A stretch of 16,981 nucleotides of DNA from positions 1 through 16,981 of the forward strand of contig CAUDEL010000061.1 in NCBI GenBank assembly GCA_958448555.1. Reading direction: 5' to 3'. Shown piece after piece: positions 7,726-14,368 of this stretch (its first letter is position 1; every line of letters starts with the position of its first letter). The stretch is from Limiplasma sp958448555 (GTDB lineage: Bacteria; Bacillota; Clostridia; Christensenellales; Aristaeellaceae). The notes under the pieces were generated by a model, which saw only the letters and a program-made list of their open reading frames with translations, was not told the origin of the DNA and did not search any database. A program made the position numbers and the translations under genes.

Positions 7726-7780
7726 AGTATACGGGAGGCCTGTTAAGGAAAGGCTGGCTTTTGTGTAAAGACTGGGTAAA
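7726..7780 (-). promoter_or_regulatory. pst promoter with Pho-box-like repeats
   Basis: On the minus strand TATACT (7726-7731) is a fair -10, but no -35 hexamer stands 17 bp upstream. Instead there are TTAACA (7741-7746), TTTACA (7764-7769) and TTTACC (7775-7780). The last two are exactly 11 bp apart, and the third is 23 bp away. They resemble the TT(A/C/T)A(C/T)A direct repeats bound by PhoP/PhoB in Gram-positives, and replacement of the -35 by such repeats is typical of activated promoters. Read by eye, not scored. Confidence 0.55.
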
Positions 7781-7805
7781 ATCGAAAACGCGCGGACGGC
7801 GGGAA

Positions 7806-7859
7806 GCGCAAAAGCGCCCGGCGACGCTTTGCCTGAGGCGGCCGGGGCGCTTTTGGCGC
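7806..7859. terminator. orphan bidirectional hairpin between divergent promoters
   Basis: Arms AAAAGCGCCCGGC (7810-7822) and GCCGGGGCGCTTTT (7841-7854) pair over 13 bp with one bulged G, with outer GCGC sequences on both sides and a small inner hairpin at 7831-7839. The A4/T4 flanks give an intrinsic-terminator look in both directions. No gene reads into it from either side, so it may block stray divergent transcription between the pst and met promoters. Confidence 0.45.
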
Positions 7860-7879
7860 GGCGGAGAGAAGATTTTTTC

Positions 7880-7907
7880 TTGACATTTTCAAAACCCCTG
7901 TTACAAT
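7880..7907 (+). promoter_or_regulatory. promoter of the metY-metA leader
   Basis: TTGACA (7880-7885) and TACAAT (7902-7907) are separated by 16 bp, a strong sigma-A promoter. Transcription should start near 7914, which is where the T-box leader begins. Confidence 0.8.
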
Positions 7908-7913
7908 GTCTTG

Positions 7914-8195
7914 TAAGCGAAAGGCCATGACGGAGAGGGCGGAAACGCGGAGCCTTCAGAGAGCCGGCGGAGGGTGCGAGCCGGCGGCGAAAGGTTTCCA
8001 ATGCCTATGGCTCCTGAGCTGGCGGGCTGAAACCGCGGGATTGCGCTTTAGGTCCGCACGTGCCGCCGCGTTACGGCGAAGGGCTTGTTGGAGCCTGCAA
8101 AGAGGCGCGTAACGCGCGCAATTTGAGTGGTACCGCGGAAGCTGTCAACGGCTTTCGTCTCAAAGGAAACTTTGGGACGAAAGCCGTTTTTTATT
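7914..8195 (+). promoter_or_regulatory. T-box riboswitch, probable methionine (AUG) specifier
   Basis: Leader RNA that senses uncharged tRNA and lets transcription pass into metY. Stem I parts are visible: basal GCCA (7924-7927)/TGGC (8020-8023), a K-turn-like TGA...TGAG, GGAG (7932-7935)/CTCC (8011-8014), GGAAAC (7941-7946)/GTTTCC (7994-7999), and the distal AGAGAG...GGGTGCGAGCC signature at about 7958-7984. Two ATG triplets (8001-8003 and 8007-8009) lie in the specifier side of the loop; the second, followed by G and the CTCC arm, is better placed. Both read AUG, fitting methionine biosynthesis downstream. The T-box sequence TGAGTGGTACCGCGG is at 8124-8138. The specifier-loop 5' side is not the textbook form, so the exact codon register is inferred. 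Confidence 0.85.
8148..8195 (+). terminator. T-box attenuator terminator
   Basis: Arms 8148-8165 and 8170-8187 pair over 18 bp with a single mismatch around a GAAA loop, followed by TTTTTTATT. It follows the T-box sequence directly, so antiterminator and terminator are alternative folds. It ends 39 nt before the metY start. Confidence 0.92.
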
Positions 8196-8233
8196 CCGAA
8201 CGGCGGCCGCGGAAATCAGGAAAGGAGATTGTC

Positions 8234-9520
8234 ATGATGAGCAGCCAGGGGATCGAGACCATCTGCGTACAGGGAGGGTATGCGCCTGAGAACGGGGGGC
8301 CCAGGCAGATTCCGATCGTCCAGTCCACGACGTTCAAATACGCCACCAGCGAGGATATGGGAAAGCTCTTTGATCTGGAGGCGTCGGGCTACTTCTACAC
8401 CCGCCTTCAGAATCCCACCAACGACCATGTCGCGGCCAAAATCGCCGCCCTGGAGGGCGGTACGGCGGCCATGCTGACGTCCTCGGGCCAGGCGGCGAAT
8501 TTCTTTGCCCTGTTCAACATCGCCTCCTGCGGGGATCATATCGTCTCTTCCTCCAGCATCTATGGCGGCACCTTCAACCTGATCTCCGTCACCATGGCCA
8601 AGATGGGCATCGCGTGCACGTTTGTCAGCCCGGATTGCTCCGAGCAGGAGCTGGCGGCGGCCTTCCGGCCCAACACCAGGGCGGTGTTCGGCGAAACCAT
8701 TGCCAATCCCGCGCTGACGGTGCTGGACATCGAGAAATTCGCCAGGGCCGCCCATGAGCATGGCGTCCCCCTGATTGTGGACAACACCTTCGCAACCCCT
8801 GTCAACTGCCGCCCCTTCCAGTGGGGCGCGGACATCGTGACCCATTCCACCACCAAGTACATGGACGGACACGGGGTCGCGGTGGGCGGCGCCATCGTCG
8901 ACAGCGGGGCCTTTGACTGGATGGCCCATGCGGACAAGTTTCCCGGGCTCTGCTCGCCTGACGAGAGCTATCACGGCATTACCTATGCGGAGCGCTTCGG
9001 CCGGGAAGGCGCGTTTATCACCAAGTGCACATCGCAGCTGATGCGCGATCTGGGCGCGATCCAGTCCCCCCAGAACGCCTTCTACCTGAACCTGGGGCTG
9101 GAGAGCCTGCACGTGCGCATGGCGCGCCACTGTGAAAACGGGCAGGCCGTGGCGGAATTCCTCTCGCGGCATCCCAAGGTGGAGCGGGTGAGCTATTGCG
9201 GCCTGCCCGGCGACGCCTACTACGCGCTGGCGCAAAAGTACCTGCCCAACGGGTCCTGCGGCGTGGTGTCCTTTGAGCTCAGGGGCGGTCGGGAAGCGGC
9301 CGGGAGCTTCATGAAGGCGCTCAGGCTGGCCGCCATTGAGACGCATGTGGCGGATGCCCGGACCTGCTGCCTGAATCCGGCCAGCTCGACCCACCGGCAG
9401 ATGACCGACGAGCAGCTCAAGGCCGCCGGGATTCCCGCCGGGCTGGTCCGCATGAGCTGCGGACTGGAGAGCAAGGAAGACCTGATCGCCGATATCGCTC
9501 AGGCGCTGGAGGCGATCTGA
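8234..9520 (+). CDS. metY: O-acetylhomoserine sulfhydrylase (PLP enzyme)
   Basis: Cytoplasmic PLP enzyme (428 aa) making homocysteine from O-acetylhomoserine and sulfide in methionine synthesis. It belongs to the Cys/Met-metabolism fold-type-I family. Visible motifs are YFYTRLQNPTNDHVAAKIAALEGG near the N-terminal third, SSGQAAN, the PLP-region DNTFATPVNCRPFQWGADIV, and HSTTKYMDGHG with the Schiff-base Lys208. Length of about 430 aa and the YTRLQNPT form favour MetY over cystathionine gamma-synthase or beta-lyase (about 380-400 aa). AGGAGA at 8223-8228 supports the ATG at 8234; the adjacent ATG at 8237 is an equal alternative. The upstream in-frame extension covers the riboswitch and is not real. 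It is first in an operon with metA under T-box control. Confidence 0.93.
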   Translation: MMSSQGIETICVQGGYAPENGGPRQIPIVQSTTFKYATSEDMGKLFDLEASGYFYTRLQNPTNDHVAAKIAALEGGTAAMLTSSGQAANFFALFNIASCGDHIVSSSSIYGGTFNLISVTMAKMGIACTFVSPDCSEQELAAAFRPNTRAVFGETIANPALTVLDIEKFARAAHEHGVPLIVDNTFATPVNCRPFQWGADIVTHSTTKYMDGHGVAVGGAIVDSGAFDWMAHADKFPGLCSPDESYHGITYAERFGREGAFITKCTSQLMRDLGAIQSPQNAFYLNLGLESLHVRMARHCENGQAVAEFLSRHPKVERVSYCGLPGDAYYALAQKYLPNGSCGVVSFELRGGREAAGSFMKALRLAAIETHVADARTCCLNPASSTHRQMTDEQLKAAGIPAGLVRMSCGLESKEDLIADIAQALEAI

Positions 9521-9551
9521 CCGCAACAAAAAGCGAAAAGGGGGAACCAGC

Positions 9552-10520
9552 ATGCCCATCAAGATTCCAAATCAGCTCCCGGCCACGGAAACCCTCACCC
9601 GGGAAAACATCTTCGTTATGACGGAGACCCGCGCCATGACGCAGGACATTCGCCCCCTGCACATTCTGCTGCTTAACCTGATGCCCACCAAGGTGGATAC
9701 GGAGACCCAGTTTGCCCGGGTGCTTGGGAACACGCCGCTACAGATCGAGCTGGAGCTGATCGCCCCGGAGGGCCGCGTGGCGAAGAATACGCCGCAGGAG
9801 CATATGTTGGCTTTCTACAAGACCTTCCGCGACGTAAGGGAGAAGAAATTCGACGGTCTGCTGATTACGGGCGCGCCGGTGGAGCATCTTCCCTTTGAGC
9901 AGGTGGATTACTGGGCGGAGCTTTGCGAGATTATGGAATGGAGCAAAACCCATGTTCATTCCACGCTCCATATCTGCTGGGGCGCCCAGGCTGGGCTGTA
10001 CTATCACTACGGGATTCCCAAGCGCCCGCTGCCCCAAAAGCTCTTCGGCGTATTCAGACATACGGTGGAGGAGCCGAACTTCATCCTTTTCAGGGGTTTT
10101 GACGATCGCTTCTGGGTCCCTCATTCCCGCAATACCACCGTGGAGCGCGAGGACATCGAAGCCGTCCCCGGCCTCAAGGTCCTCGCCTCCTCCCCGGAGG
10201 CCGGCGTCTATGCCGTCAAGACCGACGGTGGGCGGCAGATTTTTCTGATGGGCCACGCCGAATACGACCGTGACACGCTCAAAAAGGAATATCTTCGCGA
10301 TGTCGCAGCCGGTGTGGACATTCGGTTGCCCCAAAACTATTTCCCGGATGACGACCCCGCGAAGGAGCCTTTCGTCACCTGGCGCTCCTGTGCCAACCTC
10401 CTGTATTCAAACTGGCTGAACTACTTCGTCTACCAGACCACTCCCTATGACCTCAACGTCACCTTTCCCGCCGGACATTCGGCGGAAAAATGGCGCAAGA
10501 TCCAGCCCCAGGGAAAGTGA
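9552..10520 (+). CDS. metA: homoserine O-acetyltransferase (MetA family)
   Basis: Homoserine transacylase (322 aa), first committed step of methionine synthesis, class-I-amidotransferase-like fold. The catalytic Cys142 is in HICWGAQAGLYYHYG, and His235 and Glu237 are in MGHAEYD, at the same numbers as in characterised MetA proteins. Residue 111 is Glu (TGAPVEHLPF). In this family Glu111 is associated with acetyl-CoA and Gly111 with succinyl-CoA, so despite the usual label homoserine O-succinyltransferase this copy is predicted to acetylate. That matches the MetY partner 31 nt upstream. AAAGGGGG precedes the ATG. Full length. Confidence 0.94.
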   Translation: MPIKIPNQLPATETLTRENIFVMTETRAMTQDIRPLHILLLNLMPTKVDTETQFARVLGNTPLQIELELIAPEGRVAKNTPQEHMLAFYKTFRDVREKKFDGLLITGAPVEHLPFEQVDYWAELCEIMEWSKTHVHSTLHICWGAQAGLYYHYGIPKRPLPQKLFGVFRHTVEEPNFILFRGFDDRFWVPHSRNTTVEREDIEAVPGLKVLASSPEAGVYAVKTDGGRQIFLMGHAEYDRDTLKKEYLRDVAAGVDIRLPQNYFPDDDPAKEPFVTWRSCANLLYSNWLNYFVYQTTPYDLNVTFPAGHSAEKWRKIQPQGK

Positions 10521-10571
10521 GGAAAGAATCGGCGGGCCCTCTAAAACGCTTCAATGGGTTTTTGACACGCT

Positions 10572-10609
10572 AAGGCCGGTGCCCTTTAAAAACGGCGCCG
10601 GCCTTTTCT
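10572..10609 (+). terminator. terminator of metY-metA
   Basis: AAGGCCGGTGCC (10572-10583) and GGCGCCGGCCTT (10594-10605) form a 12-bp stem with one T-G wobble and a 10-nt loop, followed by TTCTG. It lies 51 nt after the metA stop, and the A/T ends of the stem suit an intrinsic terminator. Confidence 0.85.
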
Positions 10610-10718
10610 GCACGGCTTCATCAGCGCAGGATCTGCTCCAGCGGCTTTTCCCGGACCAGCGCATCTATGAGCCCATCCAACCCCCGAATATCCTGCGCCA
10701 ACAAATCTTCAAAAAATA

Positions 10719-10762
10719 CTTGACAAAGTCAAGAAGAAGGGATATACATTGACAATGTCAAG
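10719..10762 (+). promoter_or_regulatory. bil operon promoter with two operator copies
   Basis: TTGACA (10720-10725) and TATACA (10743-10748) are 17 bp apart. Two near-identical palindromes, TTGACAAAGTCAA (10720-10732) and TTGACAATGTCAA (10749-10761), share the form TTGACnnnGTCAA plus a trailing G. One covers the -35, the other lies just after the -10 across the expected start point. Such sites are typical for MarR-family repressors, and the first gene downstream is a MarR protein, so autoregulation is likely. Between this and the metA terminator (10610-10718) no intact gene is seen. Confidence 0.8.
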
Positions 10763-10781
10763 AAAAGAAAGGGGGAGCGGG

Positions 10782-11195
10782 ATGTTTCAGACGTCGGCCT
10801 ATTATCTTTCGGTGCTCTACAAGGACTTCTACGCCTATGCCGGAGCAAGGCTACACCCGTTGGGCTTGAACAACGGACTGGTGTTCTTCATCATTTACGC
10901 TGGAAAGCATCCGGGCTGCACGCCTTCGGAGATGACCAAGGCCCTGCGGGTGGACTGGGGTCATTCGCAGCGCTGCATCACCCGGCTGGTGGATGAGGGC
11001 TTTCTGACCAAGGACAAGGAAGGCCGTTCCTATCGGCTGCATCTTACCGAAACAGGCAGGCAGGTATTTGAGGTGAGCCACCAGCTCTTTTACGACTGGG
11101 ACGAACAGAAGCTCAGCCAACTGACGGAGCCGGAGCGCAAAACCCTTCTGGAGCTTTTGCATAGAATCGCGCGGAAAGGAGATGAGCCCCAATGA
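10782..11195 (+). CDS. bilQ: MarR-family regulator of the bilirubin reductase operon
   Basis: Winged-helix regulator (137 aa), first gene of the operon. The DNA-binding domain spans about 30-95, with CTPSEMTKALRVDWGHSQRCITRLVDEGFLTK as helix-turn-helix and EGRSYRLHLTETGRQVFE as wing plus following helix. Flanking helices at 1-28 and 96-133 would form the dimer interface. The start at 10782 (MFQTSAYYLS) has a GGGGGAG box. An earlier TTG/ATG at 10749-10757 lies inside the operator near the transcription start and has no ribosome site. The stop overlaps bilR in ATGA. Family is certain. The name BilQ rests on its position before bilR-bilS, as in described bil loci. The ligand is unknown and could be bilirubin or another hydrophobic compound. 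Confidence 0.8.
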   Translation: MFQTSAYYLSVLYKDFYAYAGARLHPLGLNNGLVFFIIYAGKHPGCTPSEMTKALRVDWGHSQRCITRLVDEGFLTKDKEGRSYRLHLTETGRQVFEVSHQLFYDWDEQKLSQLTEPERKTLLELLHRIARKGDEPQ

Positions 11196-12307
11196 GTTAC
11201 GAGACGATCGCAAGTCCCGTGGATTATGGAGGAATCCAGCTCAAAAACAGGATCATCTTTGCGCCCACAACGCTGGGACTCAAGAAGGATGCGTACCGGG
11301 AGAGGCTTCGTCAGATCGCCGCCGGCGGGTGCGCGATGATGATTCTGGGGGACGTGCCGGTAGGAAGGTTCGGCTTTGGAGAGAGCCTTTTCAGCGCCAG
11401 GGGATTTGCGGACTACTGCGAAATTACGGAGATGATCCACCGGGAGGGCTGCCTGGTCTGCGCCCAGCTGCACCAGAGCGACTCCAACCTCAAGGCGATG
11501 CTCAAATATGTTCCGGGGGTGCTGAGCAAGCGCATCAGCATGGAGGAGCTGCGGCCGCTGCTCAATCAGGAGGTCGGACCCTACATCACCAACCTTTCGG
11601 TGAAGAACATCCAAAAGATTACCGCGGCTTTCGGTGAGGCGGCGGCTCAGGCGAAAAAGGCCGGGTTTGACATGGTGCAGATCCATGGGGACAGGATGTG
11701 CGGCAGCTTCGCCTCCACCGTCTTTAATCACCGCACGGACGCCTATGGCGGCTCCCTTGAAAACCGCATCCGCTTCGCGCTGGAGGCGGTGCGAGCCGTG
11801 CGGCTGCGCATGCCCGATCTGCCCATTGACTTCAAGCTCGCCGTCAGGCAGGAAAATCCCCATTACGGAAACGCGGGGGTGCTGCCCGAGGAGCTTGAGG
11901 CAGTGGTTCCGGCGCTGGAGCGCGCGGGCGTCACCAGCTTCCATGTGGCGCTGGCGAATCATTCCTCGCTGGAGGACACCATACCGCCCGCCTCGCATCC
12001 CTGCTTTGGGGCGGAGGGATGCTTTCTGCCCTACTGCGACCTGGTCCGTCAATATACCCGCCTGCCCGTCTGCGGGGTAGGGGGACTGACGCGGCCGGAC
12101 TTCGTCGAGGAGCAGCTCGCTTCGGGGCGCATCGACTGCGCGGCGATGAGCCGGCAGTTGATCGCCGACCCGGACTGGCCGAAAAAGGTCATCTCCGATC
12201 GAGCGGGGGAGATTCGGCGCTGCGTTCGCTGCAACAAAAAGTGTCTTGGCGGCATGATGCGCCACGAAGGTGTGCATTGTATCTATGAGGGGAGGAAGCA
12301 GAAGTGA
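11192..12307 (+). CDS. bilR: bilirubin reductase (Old Yellow Enzyme/4Fe-4S flavoenzyme)
   Basis: Single-module flavin reductase (371 aa) predicted to reduce bilirubin toward urobilinogen in the cytoplasm. The FMN-binding TIM barrel spans about 5-335, with YGGSLENR at 185-192. The cluster motif CX2CX3CX11C (Cys344, 347, 351, 363) is that of 2,4-dienoyl-CoA/2-enoate reductases, but their C-terminal FAD/NADPH domains are absent. The usual HxxH/N...Y active-site motif is replaced by HGDRMC (His165, Asp167, Arg168, Cys170). Adjacent Asp and Arg at this place are, as I recall, the residues that mark BilR. The flavodoxin encoded next would replace the lost reductase domains as electron donor. It overlaps both neighbours by 4 nt. 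The alternative is a related OYE with another substrate. Confidence 0.85.
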   Translation: MSYETIASPVDYGGIQLKNRIIFAPTTLGLKKDAYRERLRQIAAGGCAMMILGDVPVGRFGFGESLFSARGFADYCEITEMIHREGCLVCAQLHQSDSNLKAMLKYVPGVLSKRISMEELRPLLNQEVGPYITNLSVKNIQKITAAFGEAAAQAKKAGFDMVQIHGDRMCGSFASTVFNHRTDAYGGSLENRIRFALEAVRAVRLRMPDLPIDFKLAVRQENPHYGNAGVLPEELEAVVPALERAGVTSFHVALANHSSLEDTIPPASHPCFGAEGCFLPYCDLVRQYTRLPVCGVGGLTRPDFVEEQLASGRIDCAAMSRQLIADPDWPKKVISDRAGEIRRCVRCNKKCLGGMMRHEGVHCIYEGRKQK

Positions 12308-12804
12308 GCTACGCGATTGTCTACAGCAGCCGGACGGGAAATACCGAAATGCTGGCGCAGGCCCTCCGAAATGCCCTGCCGCAGGAGGGCTGCGTATATT
12401 ATGGAACGCCGGACGTCAAAGCGCTGGCGGCAGAGCGTCTCTATGTCGGCTTCTGGACCGACAAGGGGAGCTGCGATGCCCAAACCGCGACTTTTCTTGC
12501 CCGGATGAGCGGCAAGGAGGTGTTTCTTTTCGGAACGGCCGGCTTTGGCGGCGAGAGCGCATATTTTGAAGCGATCCTCCGGCGGGTGAAGGAACGGCTC
12601 GGAAGCGGGAACACCGTGATCGGCACGTACATGTGTCAGGGAAAGATGCCCGGGTCGGTGCGCGAACGCTATGAAAAGATGCTCTCCGACCCCGCGCACG
12701 CATCCAGGGCGCAGGCGATGATCGACAACTTCGACAGCGCCCTTTCGCATCCGGATGCGCAGGACCTGCGCAGGCTGGTCGAAGCCGCGGCGAATGGACG
12801 CTGA
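12304..12804 (+). CDS. bilS: flavodoxin-like electron carrier BilS
   Basis: Flavodoxin-fold protein (166 aa), probable electron donor to BilR. The FMN phosphate loop SSRTGNTE is at 8-15. Further flavin-contact segments are VGFWTDKG (48-55) and FGTAGFGG (76-83). Translation begins with GTG in a GTGA overlap with the bilR stop, so the two proteins are likely made in step; AGGGGAGGAAG ends just upstream inside bilR. The C-terminal about 40 residues are helical-looking with a QAMIDNFDSALSHPD segment. In described bil loci a flavodoxin-like gene is adjacent or fused to bilR, which supports the name. Confidence 0.82.
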   Translation: MSYAIVYSSRTGNTEMLAQALRNALPQEGCVYYGTPDVKALAAERLYVGFWTDKGSCDAQTATFLARMSGKEVFLFGTAGFGGESAYFEAILRRVKERLGSGNTVIGTYMCQGKMPGSVRERYEKMLSDPAHASRAQAMIDNFDSALSHPDAQDLRRLVEAAANGR

Positions 12805-12854
12805 ATTCCCAAATGGACTACCAAAGACAAAGGAAAGCATAGGAGGTTTTTGTC

Positions 12855-14006
12855 ATGAAAAAGGTCGGTTTGATTCTTCTGGTTCTTGCGCTGCTCTTTA
12901 CCGCCGTGTCCTGCGCGGAGGAAGCGAAGGTGGAGACGTTCTCGGCGGAATACGAGATGGTCGGCACCACGTCCTCGGGCCAACCCAAAAACGACACCTT
13001 CATCTTTGAAGGCGAAACCACCGACGGCATCATTACCAGCCTGAACTTTGACATCATCCGCAACAAGGGCTCCGAGGACGAGTACTCCAAAAAGGACATC
13101 ATGGGCTATTTGATGAACATCTCCGACGCGACAGTGGAAAAGACGGAGGGCGGCTATCGGCTTGCCACCCTGAGCGCCTACGGATATGATCCTGCGTACT
13201 CCGACGGGGATGTCTATTACGCGCAGTACATGCTGACGGCGTCCTGCGACGCGCTGACGGAGGAGACGCAGTTTCAGGACCTGAGCTTTACCGATCTGGC
13301 CCGGCCCGACCATGAGGTGACGGTGGAAAAGGCCTGTATCGCTTATGGCTACCTTGCGCGTGAGGCCGGCGTGGAGCTGACCGCCGAAACGACGGTGAAA
13401 GAGTTGCTGGCGCTGCACGGCCTTTACATGGACGGGGCGTTTGTGGAGGGCTCCAAGCGCGTCTCCTTTGCTGGCTACAACGGCGGACGCAGCTACGGCG
13501 AGCAGCTTGACGCCATCACCGATTACATCCTCGCCAATCAGATGACGCTTGAGGACGTATACGAGATGTTCCGCACCGTCAATCAGGCGAGCACGCAAAT
13601 CGAGGACCGCGATGCCATCGCGGGCGCAACCATCACCTTTGGCGGCGACTTCCAGCGCATGGTGTATCTCGCCATCCACGGCGAACTGTTTGAGGGCGTG
13701 GTGACCAGGACTGAAAACGAGGACGGAAGCCAGGTCATGGAGGTCGTTACGCAGGGCTACGGCGGTGAGATCGAAACCAACATTACCTTCGATGCGAACG
13801 GCCGGATTACGGCCATCGCTGTGCGCGACGCGCAGGAGACGGACGGCGTCGGCGGCGTCTTGACCGCGGCTGGCTCCGATTACATCAATGCCCTGATCGC
13901 CGGTCAGGATGACCTGGATGCTGTGGACGCCGTCAGCGGTGCGACCATGACCTCCACCGCCCTGAAAAAGGCGGTTGAATATGCCAAGGCGGCGCTCGCA
14001 GAGTAA
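12855..14006 (+). CDS. FMN-binding lipoprotein, possible electron-transfer partner
   Basis: Exported protein (383 aa) with a lipoprotein-like signal (MKKVGLILLVLALLFTAVSC, Cys20). The C-terminal FMN_bind domain (about 290-383) ends in DAVSGATMTSTAL (358-370). SGAT(361-364) is the site where ApbE-type enzymes attach FMN to threonine in NqrC/RnfG-like and extracellular electron-transfer proteins. A second, degenerate copy, DAIAGATIT (253-261), closes a larger N-terminal domain (about 25-265) that I do not recognise, suggesting a domain duplication in which one half lost or altered its site. AGGAGG lies 10 nt upstream. It follows bilS by 50 nt in the same direction with no terminator between, so co-transcription is likely. 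No apbE is in the window. Confidence 0.82.
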   Translation: MKKVGLILLVLALLFTAVSCAEEAKVETFSAEYEMVGTTSSGQPKNDTFIFEGETTDGIITSLNFDIIRNKGSEDEYSKKDIMGYLMNISDATVEKTEGGYRLATLSAYGYDPAYSDGDVYYAQYMLTASCDALTEETQFQDLSFTDLARPDHEVTVEKACIAYGYLAREAGVELTAETTVKELLALHGLYMDGAFVEGSKRVSFAGYNGGRSYGEQLDAITDYILANQMTLEDVYEMFRTVNQASTQIEDRDAIAGATITFGGDFQRMVYLAIHGELFEGVVTRTENEDGSQVMEVVTQGYGGEIETNITFDANGRITAIAVRDAQETDGVGGVLTAAGSDYINALIAGQDDLDAVDAVSGATMTSTALKKAVEYAKAALAE

Positions 14007-14013
14007 CCGCCCG

Positions 14014-14055
14014 GCCGGGGAACGGCGAAAGGTCTTCGCCATTCCCCGGCTTGTC
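14014..14055 (+). terminator. hairpin terminator after the FMN lipoprotein gene
   Basis: Arms 14014-14029 and 14035-14050 pair over 16 bp with one mismatch around a 5-nt loop, 7 nt after the stop codon, followed by the modest T-containing TTGTC. Likely end of the bil transcript despite the weak U-tract. Confidence 0.7.
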
Positions 14056-14343
14056 AAAAGCTCGCCTGCGGTAAACATTTCCACAAGATTTACGCCGTCC
14101 GTATACTTCTTCGCAAATATCGGCGTTCTGTGCGCTGACTGCGAGCAGCCCTTGTATTTGCTCACGCCTCCAGGCCGCTTTGGGCCCTCGGCCCAACAGC
14201 CCACAGGGCTGGCACTTCCCTCCGCGCCACAGGGCCCACGCTTCTCTTCGGCTCCTTCGGCTGCGCCGGGCTGCGTAAGGAAACCTTGCTGCGCAATGCT
14301 CCCGAACCCACTGCGCATGTCGCTGGATTCGGATTTCACCTGG

Positions 14344-14368
14344 AGGGGCCGAAAGCCCCTGCTTTTTT
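14344..14368 (+). terminator. intrinsic terminator inside the intergenic stretch
   Basis: AGGGGC (14344-14349) and GCCCCT (14355-14360) enclose a CGAAA loop and are followed by GC and six T at 14363-14368. It is well formed on the plus strand, yet the nearest plus-strand gene ended 340 nt earlier and has its own hairpin. Confidence 0.75.

Noticed and set aside
7687..8001. Minus-strand leader peptide upstream of pstS
   Set aside because: It would require transcription through the hairpin at 7806-7859 from no visible promoter and overlaps the pstS start.
7911..8200. SAM riboswitch before metY
   Set aside because: The TGGTACCGCGG T-box sequence, AGAGAG/GGGTGCGAG stem I signature and attenuator identify a T-box instead.
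12669..14339. Long open frame antisense to the FMN lipoprotein gene
   Set aside because: It mirrors a GC-rich gene with high-GC third positions, has no recognisable domain or ribosome site, and the sense gene has clear motifs.
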